Shown piece by piece: positions 34,160-42,946 of a stretch of 64,000 bases of DNA. The DNA lies in the NCBI RefSeq assembly GCF_024614185.1, contig NZ_JAHTLF010000013.1:364870-428869 (forward strand), written 5' to 3'. Position numbers and translations under genes: made by a program. Below the pieces are notes generated by a model. It made no database searches. It had not been told where the DNA came from and saw nothing but the letters and a program-made list of their open reading frames with translations. The stretch comes from Nocardioides carbamazepini (GTDB taxonomy: Bacteria; Actinomycetota; Actinomycetes; Propionibacteriales; Nocardioidaceae). Position 1 is the first letter of the stretch. Every line of letters starts with the position of its first letter.

Positions 34160-36067
34160 ATGCGCACCCAGCTTCTCGGACTGACGACCGCGGCCCTCGC
34201 CGTCGGCACCCTCTCCCTCGGACTCGCCACCCCGGCCCAGGCCGTGGGCGGCATCGACGGCGGCAACATCAGCGGCTCCGGCAGCGTCCCCGACTCCGTG
34301 GACGTCGCCGCCTTCGGGTCCGGTGACGCCGTCGCCGCGTGGGCCCGGGAGGTCCCCGGTGGCACCAAGGTCTACGCCGCCGTCGCCAACGACGGCGTCT
34401 GGGGGGCGGCGAAGGCGGTCACGGCGGCCGCGGTCACCGATGCCCACGACGTCCACGTGGCCGCCAACGACCAGGGGGACGCCGTGGTCGTGTGGACCCA
34501 GACGCTGCTCGGTGAGGAGCGGGTACGCGGCTCGCGACCGCTCGCCAACGGCACCTGGGACGGCTCGGCCGCACTCAGCGGCGACTTCGACACGGTCCAC
34601 AGCACAGACGTCGTCATGGACGGCGCCGGCCGGGTGCACGTCGCCTACGAGGCCGAGACCGACGGCGCCCACCGCGTGTCGGCCACCATGTGGGCCAAGG
34701 GCGCCACGCCCCAGTTCACCACCTTCGGAGCGCACACCTTCCGGCCGTCGATCGACGCCAACGCGGCCGGCGATGTCCTGATGTCGTACTTCACCGATGA
34801 CAACGGCGACCAGGTCATGGTCACGCGACGCAACGCGAGCGTGGGCTGGCTCGGACCGAAGCCCGTCCTGTGGAACGGCGACCTGACCGAGGAGACCGTG
34901 GCGAGGCTCGCGGACGACGGCCGCGGAGCGGTCCTGGTCGGCGGCTGGGAGGACGCCGGTGCGCGAGCCGTCGTGACGCGGGTCGACGCCGCCGGTGGGC
35001 TCGGCGGCGGCGAGCTGGTCTCCCCCATCGGCGTCGGCACCGCCTTCCGGGACCTCTCGGTCAGCCCCAACGGGACGATGCAGGTCACCTGGACCGCCTT
35101 CGAGAACGGCACGACCTACGTCATCCGCGCCGCGGTGGCCAAGCCGAACCAGACCTTCGGCGCGGCCGGTGTCGCGGAGCCGAAGACGGTCACCAACCAG
35201 CGGCACCTCAGCCTGATCTCCGACCGTGGTGCCCAGGTGGTGGTCCACAACGACGCGGACCAGCTGACCCTGCGCCACCGGACCAACCCGATCCTGCTCT
35301 TCAACGAGTACGCCGCCGGCGCCACCGACGGTCCCTTCGCGGCCGACATGGACCGTGACGGCAACGTGGTGGCGGCCGGCATCGTGGAGAACGGCAACTC
35401 GTCGTACGTCGAAGCGGACTTCCTCGACGTCGCCGGTCCGAGCGCCCAGGTCACCGCACCCGGCACCCAGGTCGCCTCGCCCGGCTTCGACGTCGCGTGG
35501 AGCGTCACCGACTCCCTCTCCGGTGTGAAGAGCGCCGACGTCATGGTCCGCTCCGCCGCGTGGAACGGCGGCTTCGGCGCCCAGCAGGTCATCGCGAACA
35601 ACGTCACGACCTCCTCGCAGCACTTCGCCGGCGACTTCGGCGGCACCTACTGCTTCGAGGCCCAGGGCGTCGACCAGGCCAACAACCTCGGTTTCCGCTC
35701 CGCCGAGCGCTGCACGACCGTTCCGCTCGACGACACCGCGCTGACCGGCAAGAAGTGGAAGCGCACCGCCCAGGCCGGGGCGTTCAACAACACCGCCACC
35801 ACCGCCAAGAAGAAGGGCCGCAAGCTCGTCATCAGCGGCGTCCAGGCCCGCCACCTCGCGCTGATGGTGACCAACGCCAAGAAGGGCGGCAAGGTCAAGG
35901 TCTCCTGGAACGGCACGCTGCTGAAGAAGATCAGCCTCAAGGGCAAGGGCCGGGCCACCGTCTCGCTCGCCGACTTCGCCGGCGTGCAGGGCGGCACGCT
36001 CAAGATCAAGGTGATCAGCAAGGACGGCCGCAAGGTCACCATCGACGGGCTCGTCGCCGCCAAGTAG
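34160..36067 (+). CDS. Secreted protein with lysine-rich C-terminal domain
   Basis: Encodes 635 residues. A Sec signal peptide with an Ala-X-Ala site ('ATPAQAVGG') is followed by repeated beta-rich segments with alternating 'GDAVAAWAREV'-type and 'VVVWTQTL'-type phrases (probable propeller), then an Ig-like unit ('WSVTDSLSGVKSADVMVRS'). The last about 110 residues are strongly basic (many KKG/KGK). There is no LPXTG or membrane anchor, so the basic tail may hold it to acidic wall polymers (inference). ATG 34160 has an AAAGG upstream; an extension to 34016 is unlikely because it would bury the signal peptide. The 276-base gap before it shows no clear element. Confidence 0.85.
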   Translation: MRTQLLGLTTAALAVGTLSLGLATPAQAVGGIDGGNISGSGSVPDSVDVAAFGSGDAVAAWAREVPGGTKVYAAVANDGVWGAAKAVTAAAVTDAHDVHVAANDQGDAVVVWTQTLLGEERVRGSRPLANGTWDGSAALSGDFDTVHSTDVVMDGAGRVHVAYEAETDGAHRVSATMWAKGATPQFTTFGAHTFRPSIDANAAGDVLMSYFTDDNGDQVMVTRRNASVGWLGPKPVLWNGDLTEETVARLADDGRGAVLVGGWEDAGARAVVTRVDAAGGLGGGELVSPIGVGTAFRDLSVSPNGTMQVTWTAFENGTTYVIRAAVAKPNQTFGAAGVAEPKTVTNQRHLSLISDRGAQVVVHNDADQLTLRHRTNPILLFNEYAAGATDGPFAADMDRDGNVVAAGIVENGNSSYVEADFLDVAGPSAQVTAPGTQVASPGFDVAWSVTDSLSGVKSADVMVRSAAWNGGFGAQQVIANNVTTSSQHFAGDFGGTYCFEAQGVDQANNLGFRSAERCTTVPLDDTALTGKKWKRTAQAGAFNNTATTAKKKGRKLVISGVQARHLALMVTNAKKGGKVKVSWNGTLLKKISLKGKGRATVSLADFAGVQGGTLKIKVISKDGRKVTIDGLVAAK

Positions 36068-36088
36068 CCCACCGGCCCGCGAAGGGCG

Positions 36089-36123
36089 CGAACCGCCGAT
36101 CCGATGGGGGGATCGGCGGTTCG
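36089..36123 (+). terminator. Hairpin terminator after the 635-residue secreted-protein gene
   Basis: A perfect 14-bp stem (CGAACCGCCGATCC / GGATCGGCGGTTCG) with a 7-base loop, 21 bases after the stop codon. No U-run; typical of GC-rich actinobacterial terminators. Confidence 0.75.
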
Positions 36124-36156
36124 TCGCGTCCCGAGGGCGGCACTAGTGTCGGGCGG

Positions 36157-37038
36157 GTGCACTCGACCTCCCGCCACGGCCCGCCACTGGGCCTGGCGAT
36201 CGGCCTCGTCGTACTGGGGATCGGGTCGGTGCAGCTCGGCGCCGGGTTCGCGAAGCTCCTCTTCGACGACATCGCACCCAACGGCGTGGTGTGGCTGCGG
36301 CTGGCGACCAGCGCGCTGGTGCTCCTGCTGTGGGCGCGCCCCCGACTGCGGGGACGCAGCAGGGAGGACTGGCTGGTCGCGGCCCGGTACGGCGCCTGTC
36401 TCGGCGCGATGAACTGGGGCATCTACCAGTCCTTCTCCCGGATCCCGATCGGCGTCGCGGTGACGATCGAGTTCATCGGTCCCCTGGTGCTCGCGGCGAT
36501 CGGCTTCCGCCGCCCCCGCGATCTCGGCTGGGTCGCGCTGGCGGCGCTCGGCGTGCTCCTGCTCGGCTTCGAGCGCGGTCACCTCGATCCCGTCGGCGTC
36601 GCGTACGCCGTCCTCGCCGGGGCGGCGTGGGCCGGCTACATCCTGTCCAGCGCGGCCACCGGTCGGCGTTGGGAGGGCATCGACGGTCTCGGCGTGGCCA
36701 GCCTCGTGGCCGTCGCGCTGCTGACGCCGCTGCTGCTGACCGTCGACACCGCCGACCTGGCCGACCAGCGAGTCCTCCTGCTCGGCGCGGCCGTCGGCCT
36801 CCTCAGCTCCGTGGTCCCCTACAGCGCCGAGCTCGCCGCCCTGCGCACCCTGCCGGCCGCGACCTTCGGCGTGCTGATGAGCCTGGAGCCCGCGGCGGCC
36901 GCCCTCGCGGGGCTCCTCGTCGTCGGCGAGGCGCTGGCGCCGGTGCAGTGGGTCGCGATCGGCTGCGTCGTCGTCGCCAGCGTGGGCGCGACCCGGGCCA
37001 CCCGCGTGACGGTTCACCCAGATGTCACCCCGACGTGA
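36157..37038 (+). CDS. EamA/DMT-family transporter (RhtA-like)
   Basis: Encodes about 293 residues with ten predicted helices in two EamA repeats. 'GMNWGIYQSF'-like and 'VAVTIEFIGPLVLA' segments and the C-terminal 'TFGVLMSLEPAAAALAGLLVVGE' are typical of the RhtA threonine/homoserine-exporter subgroup. The start is GTG 36157; longer extensions would run back into the secreted-protein gene. An amino-acid or metabolite export role is likely from family, but the substrate is not established. Confidence 0.9.
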   Translation: MHSTSRHGPPLGLAIGLVVLGIGSVQLGAGFAKLLFDDIAPNGVVWLRLATSALVLLLWARPRLRGRSREDWLVAARYGACLGAMNWGIYQSFSRIPIGVAVTIEFIGPLVLAAIGFRRPRDLGWVALAALGVLLLGFERGHLDPVGVAYAVLAGAAWAGYILSSAATGRRWEGIDGLGVASLVAVALLTPLLLTVDTADLADQRVLLLGAAVGLLSSVVPYSAELAALRTLPAATFGVLMSLEPAAAALAGLLVVGEALAPVQWVAIGCVVVASVGATRATRVTVHPDVTPT

Positions 37039-37103
37039 CCTGCTCCTCGACCGCCGGACGTAGCGTCGGGGCTCCCCCGTCCCCCATCCGGAGCCGACGC
37101 CCC

Positions 37104-37322
37104 ATGGCACTGCCTCCCCCCGCGATGCCCCCGCCCCTCCGCCGTCTCGTCCACACCTGGTCCGTCGCACTGCAGCAGCGGGCTCGCCGCAACGCCATGG
37201 TCGCGCTCACCGCCTGCACCCAGCGCCGCGCCGAGCGCGAGGACGTCGAGGCCTTCCTCGCCGCCCGTGCCGACGCCCGCCGTACCCCGCTGCTGGAGGG
37301 CTCCGTCTCGCTGCACGCCTGA
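37104..37322 (+). CDS. Small hypothetical basic protein
   Basis: Encodes 72 residues starting 'MALPPPAMPPPLRRLVH'. It is basic and helical in the middle ('NAMVALTACTQRRAEREDVEAF'), with no signal or membrane helix. GGAG lies 10 bases before the ATG and the gene fills the gap between the EamA and hydrolase genes. Support is codon-position GC bias and placement only; no family was recognised. Confidence 0.6.
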   Translation: MALPPPAMPPPLRRLVHTWSVALQQRARRNAMVALTACTQRRAEREDVEAFLAARADARRTPLLEGSVSLHA

Positions 37323-37363
37323 GCACCGCGCCGCTCGGACCGGCGTCCGGCAGAATCGACGCC

Positions 37364-38299
37364 ATGTCGACCTCCGCTCCCCGGCCCGAGCAGCGTGTTC
37401 GGTCCGCGTCGATCGCCTTCCGCGACATCCTGTCCGACGACGGGACCCACGTCCGCGCCTGGACCAACGACCCGGACGGGACGATCGACGGTCCGACCGT
37501 CGTGCTCTGCAACGGGCTGGGCACGAACGCCCACCTGTGGCCGTGGCTACTCGATCCCGACTGCGGGGTGCGGGTGGTGTCGTGGAACCACCGCGGCGTC
37601 GGCGGGTCGGAGCGCCCGGCCGACCCGAAGCACGTCGAGATCGAGCACTTCGTCCAGGACGGGCTGTCCGTCATGGACCACTTCGGCATCGACAACGCGG
37701 TGCTCATGGGCTGGTCGATGGGCGTCAACACCGCCTTCGAGCTGACCTACCGCCATCCCGAGCGGGTCCGCGGCATCTTCGCGATGTGCGGCGTCCCGGG
37801 CGACACCTTCGCCACCATGCTCGGTCCCCTGCACCTGCCCCGTCTGTTGGCGCGGGCGGTCACGGTCAACGCCTGCCGCGTCGCCAAGCACACGGGCTGG
37901 GCGGTCAACCCCCTCGTCCGGCGGCTTCCGGTGAACGCCGCCACCGTCTCGCTGCTGGGACGCACCGGCTTCCTGTTCCGAGTCCCCGATCCCGAGGCCG
38001 CCGCGGTCGGGCTGCGGGAGTTCCTCACCACGCCGGTCGACTGGTACGCCCATCTCGCGATCAGCACCTCGAAGCACCCCCGGGTGCGGCTGAGCCGGAT
38101 CGAGGTGCCGACCATGTTCGTCTCGGCGACCTGGGACATCCTGGCCGGTGCCCGCGACATGGCCGGCGCGTCCCGCCGCCTGGCCGAGAGCGGCAAGGAG
38201 AGCACGTACGTCGAGCTGCGCGGATCGCACTTCGTGCAGCTGGAGCAGCCCGAACGGGTCCACGGCCTGCTGCTCGAGTTCCTGGGGCGGCTCCCGTGA
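37364..38299 (+). CDS. Alpha/beta-hydrolase
   Basis: Encodes 311 residues with an intact alpha/beta-hydrolase core. The oxyanion region is 'CNGLGTNAHLW', the nucleophile elbow 'MGWSMGVNTA' (Ser about 113), the acid 'TWDILAG' and the catalytic His 'GSHFVQLEQPERV'. There is no export signal. Homologues include haloperoxidases, esterases and C-C hydrolases. Its stop overlaps the next gene's start as GTGA, so it is co-translated with the PQQ-type dehydrogenase. Confidence 0.9.
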   Translation: MSTSAPRPEQRVRSASIAFRDILSDDGTHVRAWTNDPDGTIDGPTVVLCNGLGTNAHLWPWLLDPDCGVRVVSWNHRGVGGSERPADPKHVEIEHFVQDGLSVMDHFGIDNAVLMGWSMGVNTAFELTYRHPERVRGIFAMCGVPGDTFATMLGPLHLPRLLARAVTVNACRVAKHTGWAVNPLVRRLPVNAATVSLLGRTGFLFRVPDPEAAAVGLREFLTTPVDWYAHLAISTSKHPRVRLSRIEVPTMFVSATWDILAGARDMAGASRRLAESGKESTYVELRGSHFVQLEQPERVHGLLLEFLGRLP

Positions 38300-39471
38300 G
38301 GCGGCTCCCCCGTGTCACGGCGGCGCTCGCCGCGCTGGCGCTCCTGGCCGCGGGCTGCGGCCAGGGCGGCAATGTGAGCACCGTCGACGTGATGGGCACC
38401 GCCACCGCGGCACCGACCGGCTCCGTCGTCGACGGCGAGGTCATCTTCAGCATCGACGGCGTCCCGGACGTCGTCGCGACCGCCGCGACCGGGCTCGCGA
38501 CCCCGTGGGGCCTCGACTTCCTGCCGGACGGGCGCGGGGTGGTCACCGAACGCGACAGCGGCCGAGTGCTGCTCGTCACGGCGCCGAAGGTTCCCGGCCA
38601 CGGCAAGACCAGCGAGGAGGAGGGCGAGGTCGTCGAGGTCGGCCGGATCCCCGAGACCGCTCCCGGCGGGGAGGCCGGGCTGCTCGGGGTGGCGGTCTCG
38701 CCCGGCTTCGCCACCGACGGCCTCATCTACTTCTACGTCACCACCGACGAGGACAACCGCGTCGTGCGCGCGAAGCTCGACGGCGACGAGCTCGGTGCTA
38801 CCGAGCCGGTCCTGACCGGCATCCCCGACGGCCTGCGGCACGACGGCGGCCGCCTGGCCTTCGGCCCCGACGGCTTCCTCTACGTCTCCACCGGCGAGAT
38901 CGGCGACGAGCAGCTCGCGCGCGATCGCGAGTCGATGGCCGGGAAGATCCTCCGGATCACCGCCGACGGCGAGCCCGCACCCGGCAACCCGTTCGGCGAC
39001 GCGGTGTGGTCCTGGGGCCATCGCAACGTGCAAGGCCTCGCCTTCGACGACCAGGGGCTGCTCTGGGCCTCGGAGTTCGGTGACAGCGAGGCCGACGAGC
39101 TCAACCGGATCGTGCCGGGCGAGGACTACGGCTGGCCGGTCGTGGAAGGCACCGGCGGTCCCGCGAAGTACGCCCAGCCGGAGCTGACCTGGCCGACCGA
39201 CGAGGCGTCGCCCTCGGGCCTCGCCTACGCCGGCGGATATCTGTGGATGGCCGCCCTCAACGGCGAGCGGCTGTGGCGGATCAAGGTCGCCGACGGCCAG
39301 GTGAGCGACCCGACGGCGTTCTTCGCCGGGAAGGGCGGGACCGGCGACTACGGACGGCTGCGGACCGTGGTCCGCGCGCCCGACGGCCGGCTCTGGGTGA
39401 CCACGAGCAACGAGGACGGCCGCGGCGACCCCGCCGCCGACGACGACCGGATCCTGCTCATCGAGCCGTAG
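38296..39471 (+). CDS. PQQ-dependent sugar dehydrogenase-like lipoprotein
   Basis: Encodes 391 residues. A lipobox 'LLAAGC' (Cys about 21) anchors the protein outside the membrane. The body is a six-bladed propeller of the soluble glucose/aldose dehydrogenase family, with 'LRHDGGRLAFGPDGFLYVSTGE', 'GHRNVQGLAF' and 'ASEFGDSEADELNRI' forming the usual PQQ/Ca pocket region. Family members oxidise aldose sugars to lactones, but some lack PQQ activity. GTG 38296 overlaps the hydrolase stop. Confidence 0.9.
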   Translation: MRRLPRVTAALAALALLAAGCGQGGNVSTVDVMGTATAAPTGSVVDGEVIFSIDGVPDVVATAATGLATPWGLDFLPDGRGVVTERDSGRVLLVTAPKVPGHGKTSEEEGEVVEVGRIPETAPGGEAGLLGVAVSPGFATDGLIYFYVTTDEDNRVVRAKLDGDELGATEPVLTGIPDGLRHDGGRLAFGPDGFLYVSTGEIGDEQLARDRESMAGKILRITADGEPAPGNPFGDAVWSWGHRNVQGLAFDDQGLLWASEFGDSEADELNRIVPGEDYGWPVVEGTGGPAKYAQPELTWPTDEASPSGLAYAGGYLWMAALNGERLWRIKVADGQVSDPTAFFAGKGGTGDYGRLRTVVRAPDGRLWVTTSNEDGRGDPAADDDRILLIEP

Positions 39472-39589
39472 CCCGGACAAGCAGGCGTTTACGCCGGGGC
39501 GGCCAGGGAAGGAGGTACTGCGTTCACCCCTGGCCGACTCGGGACCTCGCTCTCGCACGGTCGGTCTCTACCGTTGAAGGAGCTCCATC

Positions 39590-40372
39590 ATGCGTAGGCT
39601 CGTCTCCGCTGGCGTCGTCGCGATCACCGCGGTCGCCCTCGCCACGCCGGCCCTGACGTCCACCGCCGCCGCGGCCACCAGCACCGATGGCTCGGTCGCT
39701 GCCGCCGATGTCGCGGCGCGGGCCAAGGCCGGCAACAAGATCAAGATCAAGAAGTCCGCCGACGGCGTGCAGCCCGGCATCAGCAGGCTGGTCCTCACCG
39801 CCACGAAGCTCCGCGGCTCGGGCAAGGTCAAGTTCACCGTGGTCGGCGACAACGGCGTGACCGTCAAGGGCAAGGCCAAGGCCAAGAAGGGCAAGGCCAA
39901 GTACACGGTGCCGGCCCTCGGCACCGGCCACTACAAGGTCAAGGCCAAGTTCAAGAAGCAGAAGGGCAAGACCAAGTTCGAGGTCTACGACTCGGCCCTG
40001 ACCGTCAGCACCACCACGCTGACCTGTGACATCAGCACCCCGGCGAGCAGCACGCCGCTCTCCGGCAGCGTCAAGTACAAGGGCGGCCCCGCGACCAGCG
40101 GCTACGTCGACTTCTACCAGAACGGCAACGTCGCCGGCGGCTCGCAGTCGCCCTACTTCCTGGGCTTCGAGTCGTTCTACCCGGCCGGCTCCGGCCAGTT
40201 CAACGCCGGCACCGACTTCTGCCGCGAGGTCACCTCGGGCACGGGTCTCGCCGGAGGCAACCTGGCTCCGTTCGGCCCGGGCACCTACACCTTCCAGGCG
40301 TACTACACCAAGGACGCGGGCTACGACGACTACATCTCGTCGAACTTCCTGACGGTGACCGTCGTTCCCTGA
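39590..40372 (+). CDS. Secreted lysine-rich Ig-like-domain protein
   Basis: Encodes 260 residues. A Sec signal peptide (cleavage near 'TAAAATS') is followed by a strongly basic region (about 50-130, many KGK/KAK motifs) and a beta-rich Ig-like domain (about 140-260) of the bacterial surface-adhesin type. There is no sortase motif. The basic region resembles those in the 635-residue and toroid proteins of this window and may bind wall teichoic or phospho-polymers (inference). AAGGAG precedes the ATG by 8 bases. Confidence 0.85.
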   Translation: MRRLVSAGVVAITAVALATPALTSTAAAATSTDGSVAAADVAARAKAGNKIKIKKSADGVQPGISRLVLTATKLRGSGKVKFTVVGDNGVTVKGKAKAKKGKAKYTVPALGTGHYKVKAKFKKQKGKTKFEVYDSALTVSTTTLTCDISTPASSTPLSGSVKYKGGPATSGYVDFYQNGNVAGGSQSPYFLGFESFYPAGSGQFNAGTDFCREVTSGTGLAGGNLAPFGPGTYTFQAYYTKDAGYDDYISSNFLTVTVVP

Positions 40373-40404
40373 TCCACCAGCTCCACCCGTCCCACACCAC
40401 CGGC

Positions 40405-40429
40405 GGCCCGGTCCCTCCGGGACCGGGCC
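40405..40429. terminator. Bidirectional hairpin terminator
   Basis: A perfect 11-bp stem (GGCCCGGTCCC / GGGACCGGGCC) with a 3-base loop, located between the convergent secreted-protein and ECF S-component genes. No U-run. Confidence 0.75.
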
Positions 40430-40442
40430 GTCGGCGTTCGGC

Positions 40443-41291
40443 TCATCGCGGGGCGAGTGTCGGGTCGATCCGGGCCCGACGTGCCGCCCGGCGCAGGGTG
40501 ACCAGCACGGCCGGGCCGAGCAGCACGATGGCGAGCGCATTGGTGATCGCCCGACCGGTGTCCCAACCGCCGGTGGAGGTCAGCAGCGTGTAGACCACGA
40601 AGTGATGCAGGTTGTCGAGGAGCGCCGCGCCCGGGACGTAGGAGATCTCGGTGGAGTCCTGCCCCGGGACCTGCACACCCGCCATGAACGGCCAGCCCTG
40701 GAGGTTCATCAGCAGGCCGTAGAGATACGCCGACACCACGCCGTACGCCGCGAGCAGGGCGATCTCGCCGCGACCGCGCACGCGGCGCGGCAGCAGGCCG
40801 GCGCCCATCCCGACCCAGGCGGCGACGAGCATCTGGAAGGGCAGCCACGGCCCGACCCCGGCCGTCATCAGGGCGGACGCGAACAGCGACGTGCATCCGA
40901 GCACGAACCCGAAGCCCGCGCCGAAGACCCGGCCGCCGAGGATCAGCAGGAAGAAGACCAGCTCCAGGCCCGCGGTGCCGGCGCTGGCCAGGCGCAGCAC
41001 CGCGTTGACCGCGCTGAGGACGCCGAGCACCGCGAGCACCCGCGCATCCATCCCTCCCTCGCTCATCTCGGCGAGGACCACGCCGAGGATCACCGGCAGC
41101 AGGAGCAGGAAGAGGAACGGCGGATCGACCCGCTCGGCGTCGGGTGAGACGTCGAGGAGCAGCGGCCAGGCCAGCATGAGCAGGCCGATCACCGAGGTGA
41201 TCGCCAGCACCGCCCCCGATCGCAGCCGGAGGGGCACGGCGACCGGTCGGCGCCGGTCGGTGTGCCCGCCCCGGCCGGTGTGCCCGCTCAC
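40443..41291 (-). CDS. ECF transporter S component (probable cobalamin specificity subunit)
   Basis: Encodes 282 residues with about seven hydrophobic helices. Family-like stretches include 'LAVLGVLSAVNAVLRLAS' and 'GPWLPFQMLVAAWVGMGAG'. The S component is the substrate-binding membrane subunit of energy-coupling-factor importers. Here it ends an operon that begins with a cobalamin riboswitch, so the inferred substrate is cobalamin or a precursor. GTG 41291 overlaps the ATPase stop as GTGA; longer extensions would fall inside the ATPase gene. Confidence 0.87.
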   Translation of the reverse strand: MSGHTGRGGHTDRRRPVAVPLRLRSGAVLAITSVIGLLMLAWPLLLDVSPDAERVDPPFLFLLLLPVILGVVLAEMSEGGMDARVLAVLGVLSAVNAVLRLASAGTAGLELVFFLLILGGRVFGAGFGFVLGCTSLFASALMTAGVGPWLPFQMLVAAWVGMGAGLLPRRVRGRGEIALLAAYGVVSAYLYGLLMNLQGWPFMAGVQVPGQDSTEISYVPGAALLDNLHHFVVYTLLTSTGGWDTGRAITNALAIVLLGPAVLVTLRRAARRARIDPTLAPR

Positions 41292-42946
41292 GGCGTGACG
41301 CCCGCGGACCCGGCGGCCAGTCGCTCGGCCACGTCGTCGACGCCCAGCCAGCCGGCGCCGAGCACCTTGGTGACCTGCGGGGCGAAGGCGGGCGACTCCG
41401 AGACGCCCCGGGCGACCGGACCCGCGGAGACGACCTCGCCCTCGGCCAGGACCACGAGGTCGTCGGCGACCTGCGCGACGAACTCGACGTCGTGGGTGGC
41501 GACGAGCACCGCGCGCCGTGCACCGGGCTCGCGCGCGAGCTCGCGGAGCAGGCCCGCGAGGGCCCGCTTGGCCGGGTAGTCGAGACCTCGGGTCGGCTCG
41601 TCGAGCAGCAGGACGGGCGGACGCGCCGTCAGCACGATCGCCACGGCCAGCGCCAGCCGCTGGCCCTCGGAGAGGTCGCGCGGGTGGTGGTCGGGGTCGA
41701 TGCCGGGCGCGAGGCGCTCGAGCAGGCCGCGGCAGGCCCCCGGGTCCGCCCCGGCCGACAGATCGGCGGCGGCGCACTCCGCGGCGACGGTCTCGAGGTA
41801 GAGCAGGTCCGCCGGGCTCTGCGGCACCAGCCCCGTGGTGGACCTCCGCTCCTCCGGGCGCAGGCTCGACGGATCGGCCCCCACCACCCGGACCGTGCCG
41901 GACCCAGCCTCGTGACGGCCCTGGAGGGCCCACAGCAGCGTGGACTTCCCCGCACCGTTGCGCCCCATCAGGGCGGTGACCGTGCCGGGGCTGAGCGCGA
42001 GGTCGACCTCCCGCAGCACCGGCGTCCGGCCGTGGGCGAGCACCAGCCGTCGTACCTCGACGATCGGCTCGGCGGAAGCCGGTCGCTCCCGGTGCGGCGG
42101 GCCCCCCAACCGGGCCGTCAGCTCGGGTGCCTGCCGCCGGGCGTCGCGGACCGTGAGCGGCAGCGGCTCCCAGCCGGCCAGCCGGCCCAGCTCGACGATC
42201 GGCGGAGCGATCGGGGCGTCGCGGAGGACCTCGGCCGGGTCCCCCACCCGGACCGTGCCGGGCCGCGCGGGATCGCCACCGAGCAGGCAGAGTCGGTCGG
42301 CGAACGGCACCACGCGCTCGAGACGGTGCTCGGCGACCAGGACCGAGACACCGAGGTCGTGGACCAGCCGGGTGAGCGTGGCCAGCACGTCCTCCGCGGC
42401 CGTCGGGTCGAGCGCCGAGGTGGGCTCGTCGAGCACGAGCAGTCGCGGGTGGACCGTCAGTACGGCGCCGATCGCGACCCGCTGCTGCTGCCCGCCCGAG
42501 AGGGTGCGCAGGTCCCGGTACCTCAGCTCGGCGATACCGAGCAGGTCGAGGGTCTCCTCCACCCGGCGGCGCATCGTCGTCGCCGGCAGCCCGAGCTGCT
42601 CCATGCCGAACGCCAGCTCCTCCTCCACGGTGTCGGTGACGAACCAGGCGGCGGGGTTCTGGCCGACGTACCCGATGGCGTGGGCGCGCTCCCGCGCCGG
42701 CCGCTCGATGATGCTGACGCCGTCGAGCAGGACGTCGCCGGTCAGCGTGCCCCCCGTGTAGGACGGCACCAGGCCCGCGACGACGCCGAGCAGCGTGGAC
42801 TTCCCGACCCCGGTGGGTCCGGCGAGGACGACGAGCTCTCCGTCGGACACGGTGAGGTCGATCCCGTCGAGGACGGTGGTCGGCCGGCTCCCGTCGGGGT
42901 GGTCGGCAGCGTCGTAGGTGAGCGTGATCCCGCGCAGCTCGAGCAT
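41288..42946 (-). CDS. ECF transporter fused dual ATP-binding protein
   Basis: Encodes 552 residues with two complete ABC domains (EcfA1-EcfA2 fused). Domain 1 has Walker A 'GPTGVGKSTLL', signature 'LSGGQQQR' and Walker B 'LLVLDEPTSALDP'. Domain 2 has 'GRNGAGKSTLL', signature 'LSEGQRLALA' and 'VLLLDEPTRGLD'. The two domains power uptake through the T component. ATG 42946 overlaps the EcfT stop (ATGA), and the stop overlaps the S-component GTG, so all three import subunits are translationally coupled. The open frame extending to 44518 is a shadow of the EcfT gene. Confidence 0.94.
   Translation of the reverse strand: MLELRGITLTYDAADHPDGSRPTTVLDGIDLTVSDGELVVLAGPTGVGKSTLLGVVAGLVPSYTGGTLTGDVLLDGVSIIERPARERAHAIGYVGQNPAAWFVTDTVEEELAFGMEQLGLPATTMRRRVEETLDLLGIAELRYRDLRTLSGGQQQRVAIGAVLTVHPRLLVLDEPTSALDPTAAEDVLATLTRLVHDLGVSVLVAEHRLERVVPFADRLCLLGGDPARPGTVRVGDPAEVLRDAPIAPPIVELGRLAGWEPLPLTVRDARRQAPELTARLGGPPHRERPASAEPIVEVRRLVLAHGRTPVLREVDLALSPGTVTALMGRNGAGKSTLLWALQGRHEAGSGTVRVVGADPSSLRPEERRSTTGLVPQSPADLLYLETVAAECAAADLSAGADPGACRGLLERLAPGIDPDHHPRDLSEGQRLALAVAIVLTARPPVLLLDEPTRGLDYPAKRALAGLLRELAREPGARRAVLVATHDVEFVAQVADDLVVLAEGEVVSAGPVARGVSESPAFAPQVTKVLGAGWLGVDDVAERLAAGSAGVTP

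Noticed and set aside
33914..35854. Long minus-strand open frame opposite the 635-residue secreted-protein gene
   Set aside because: No recognisable domain and biased composition; the plus strand has a signal peptide, ribosome site and terminator.
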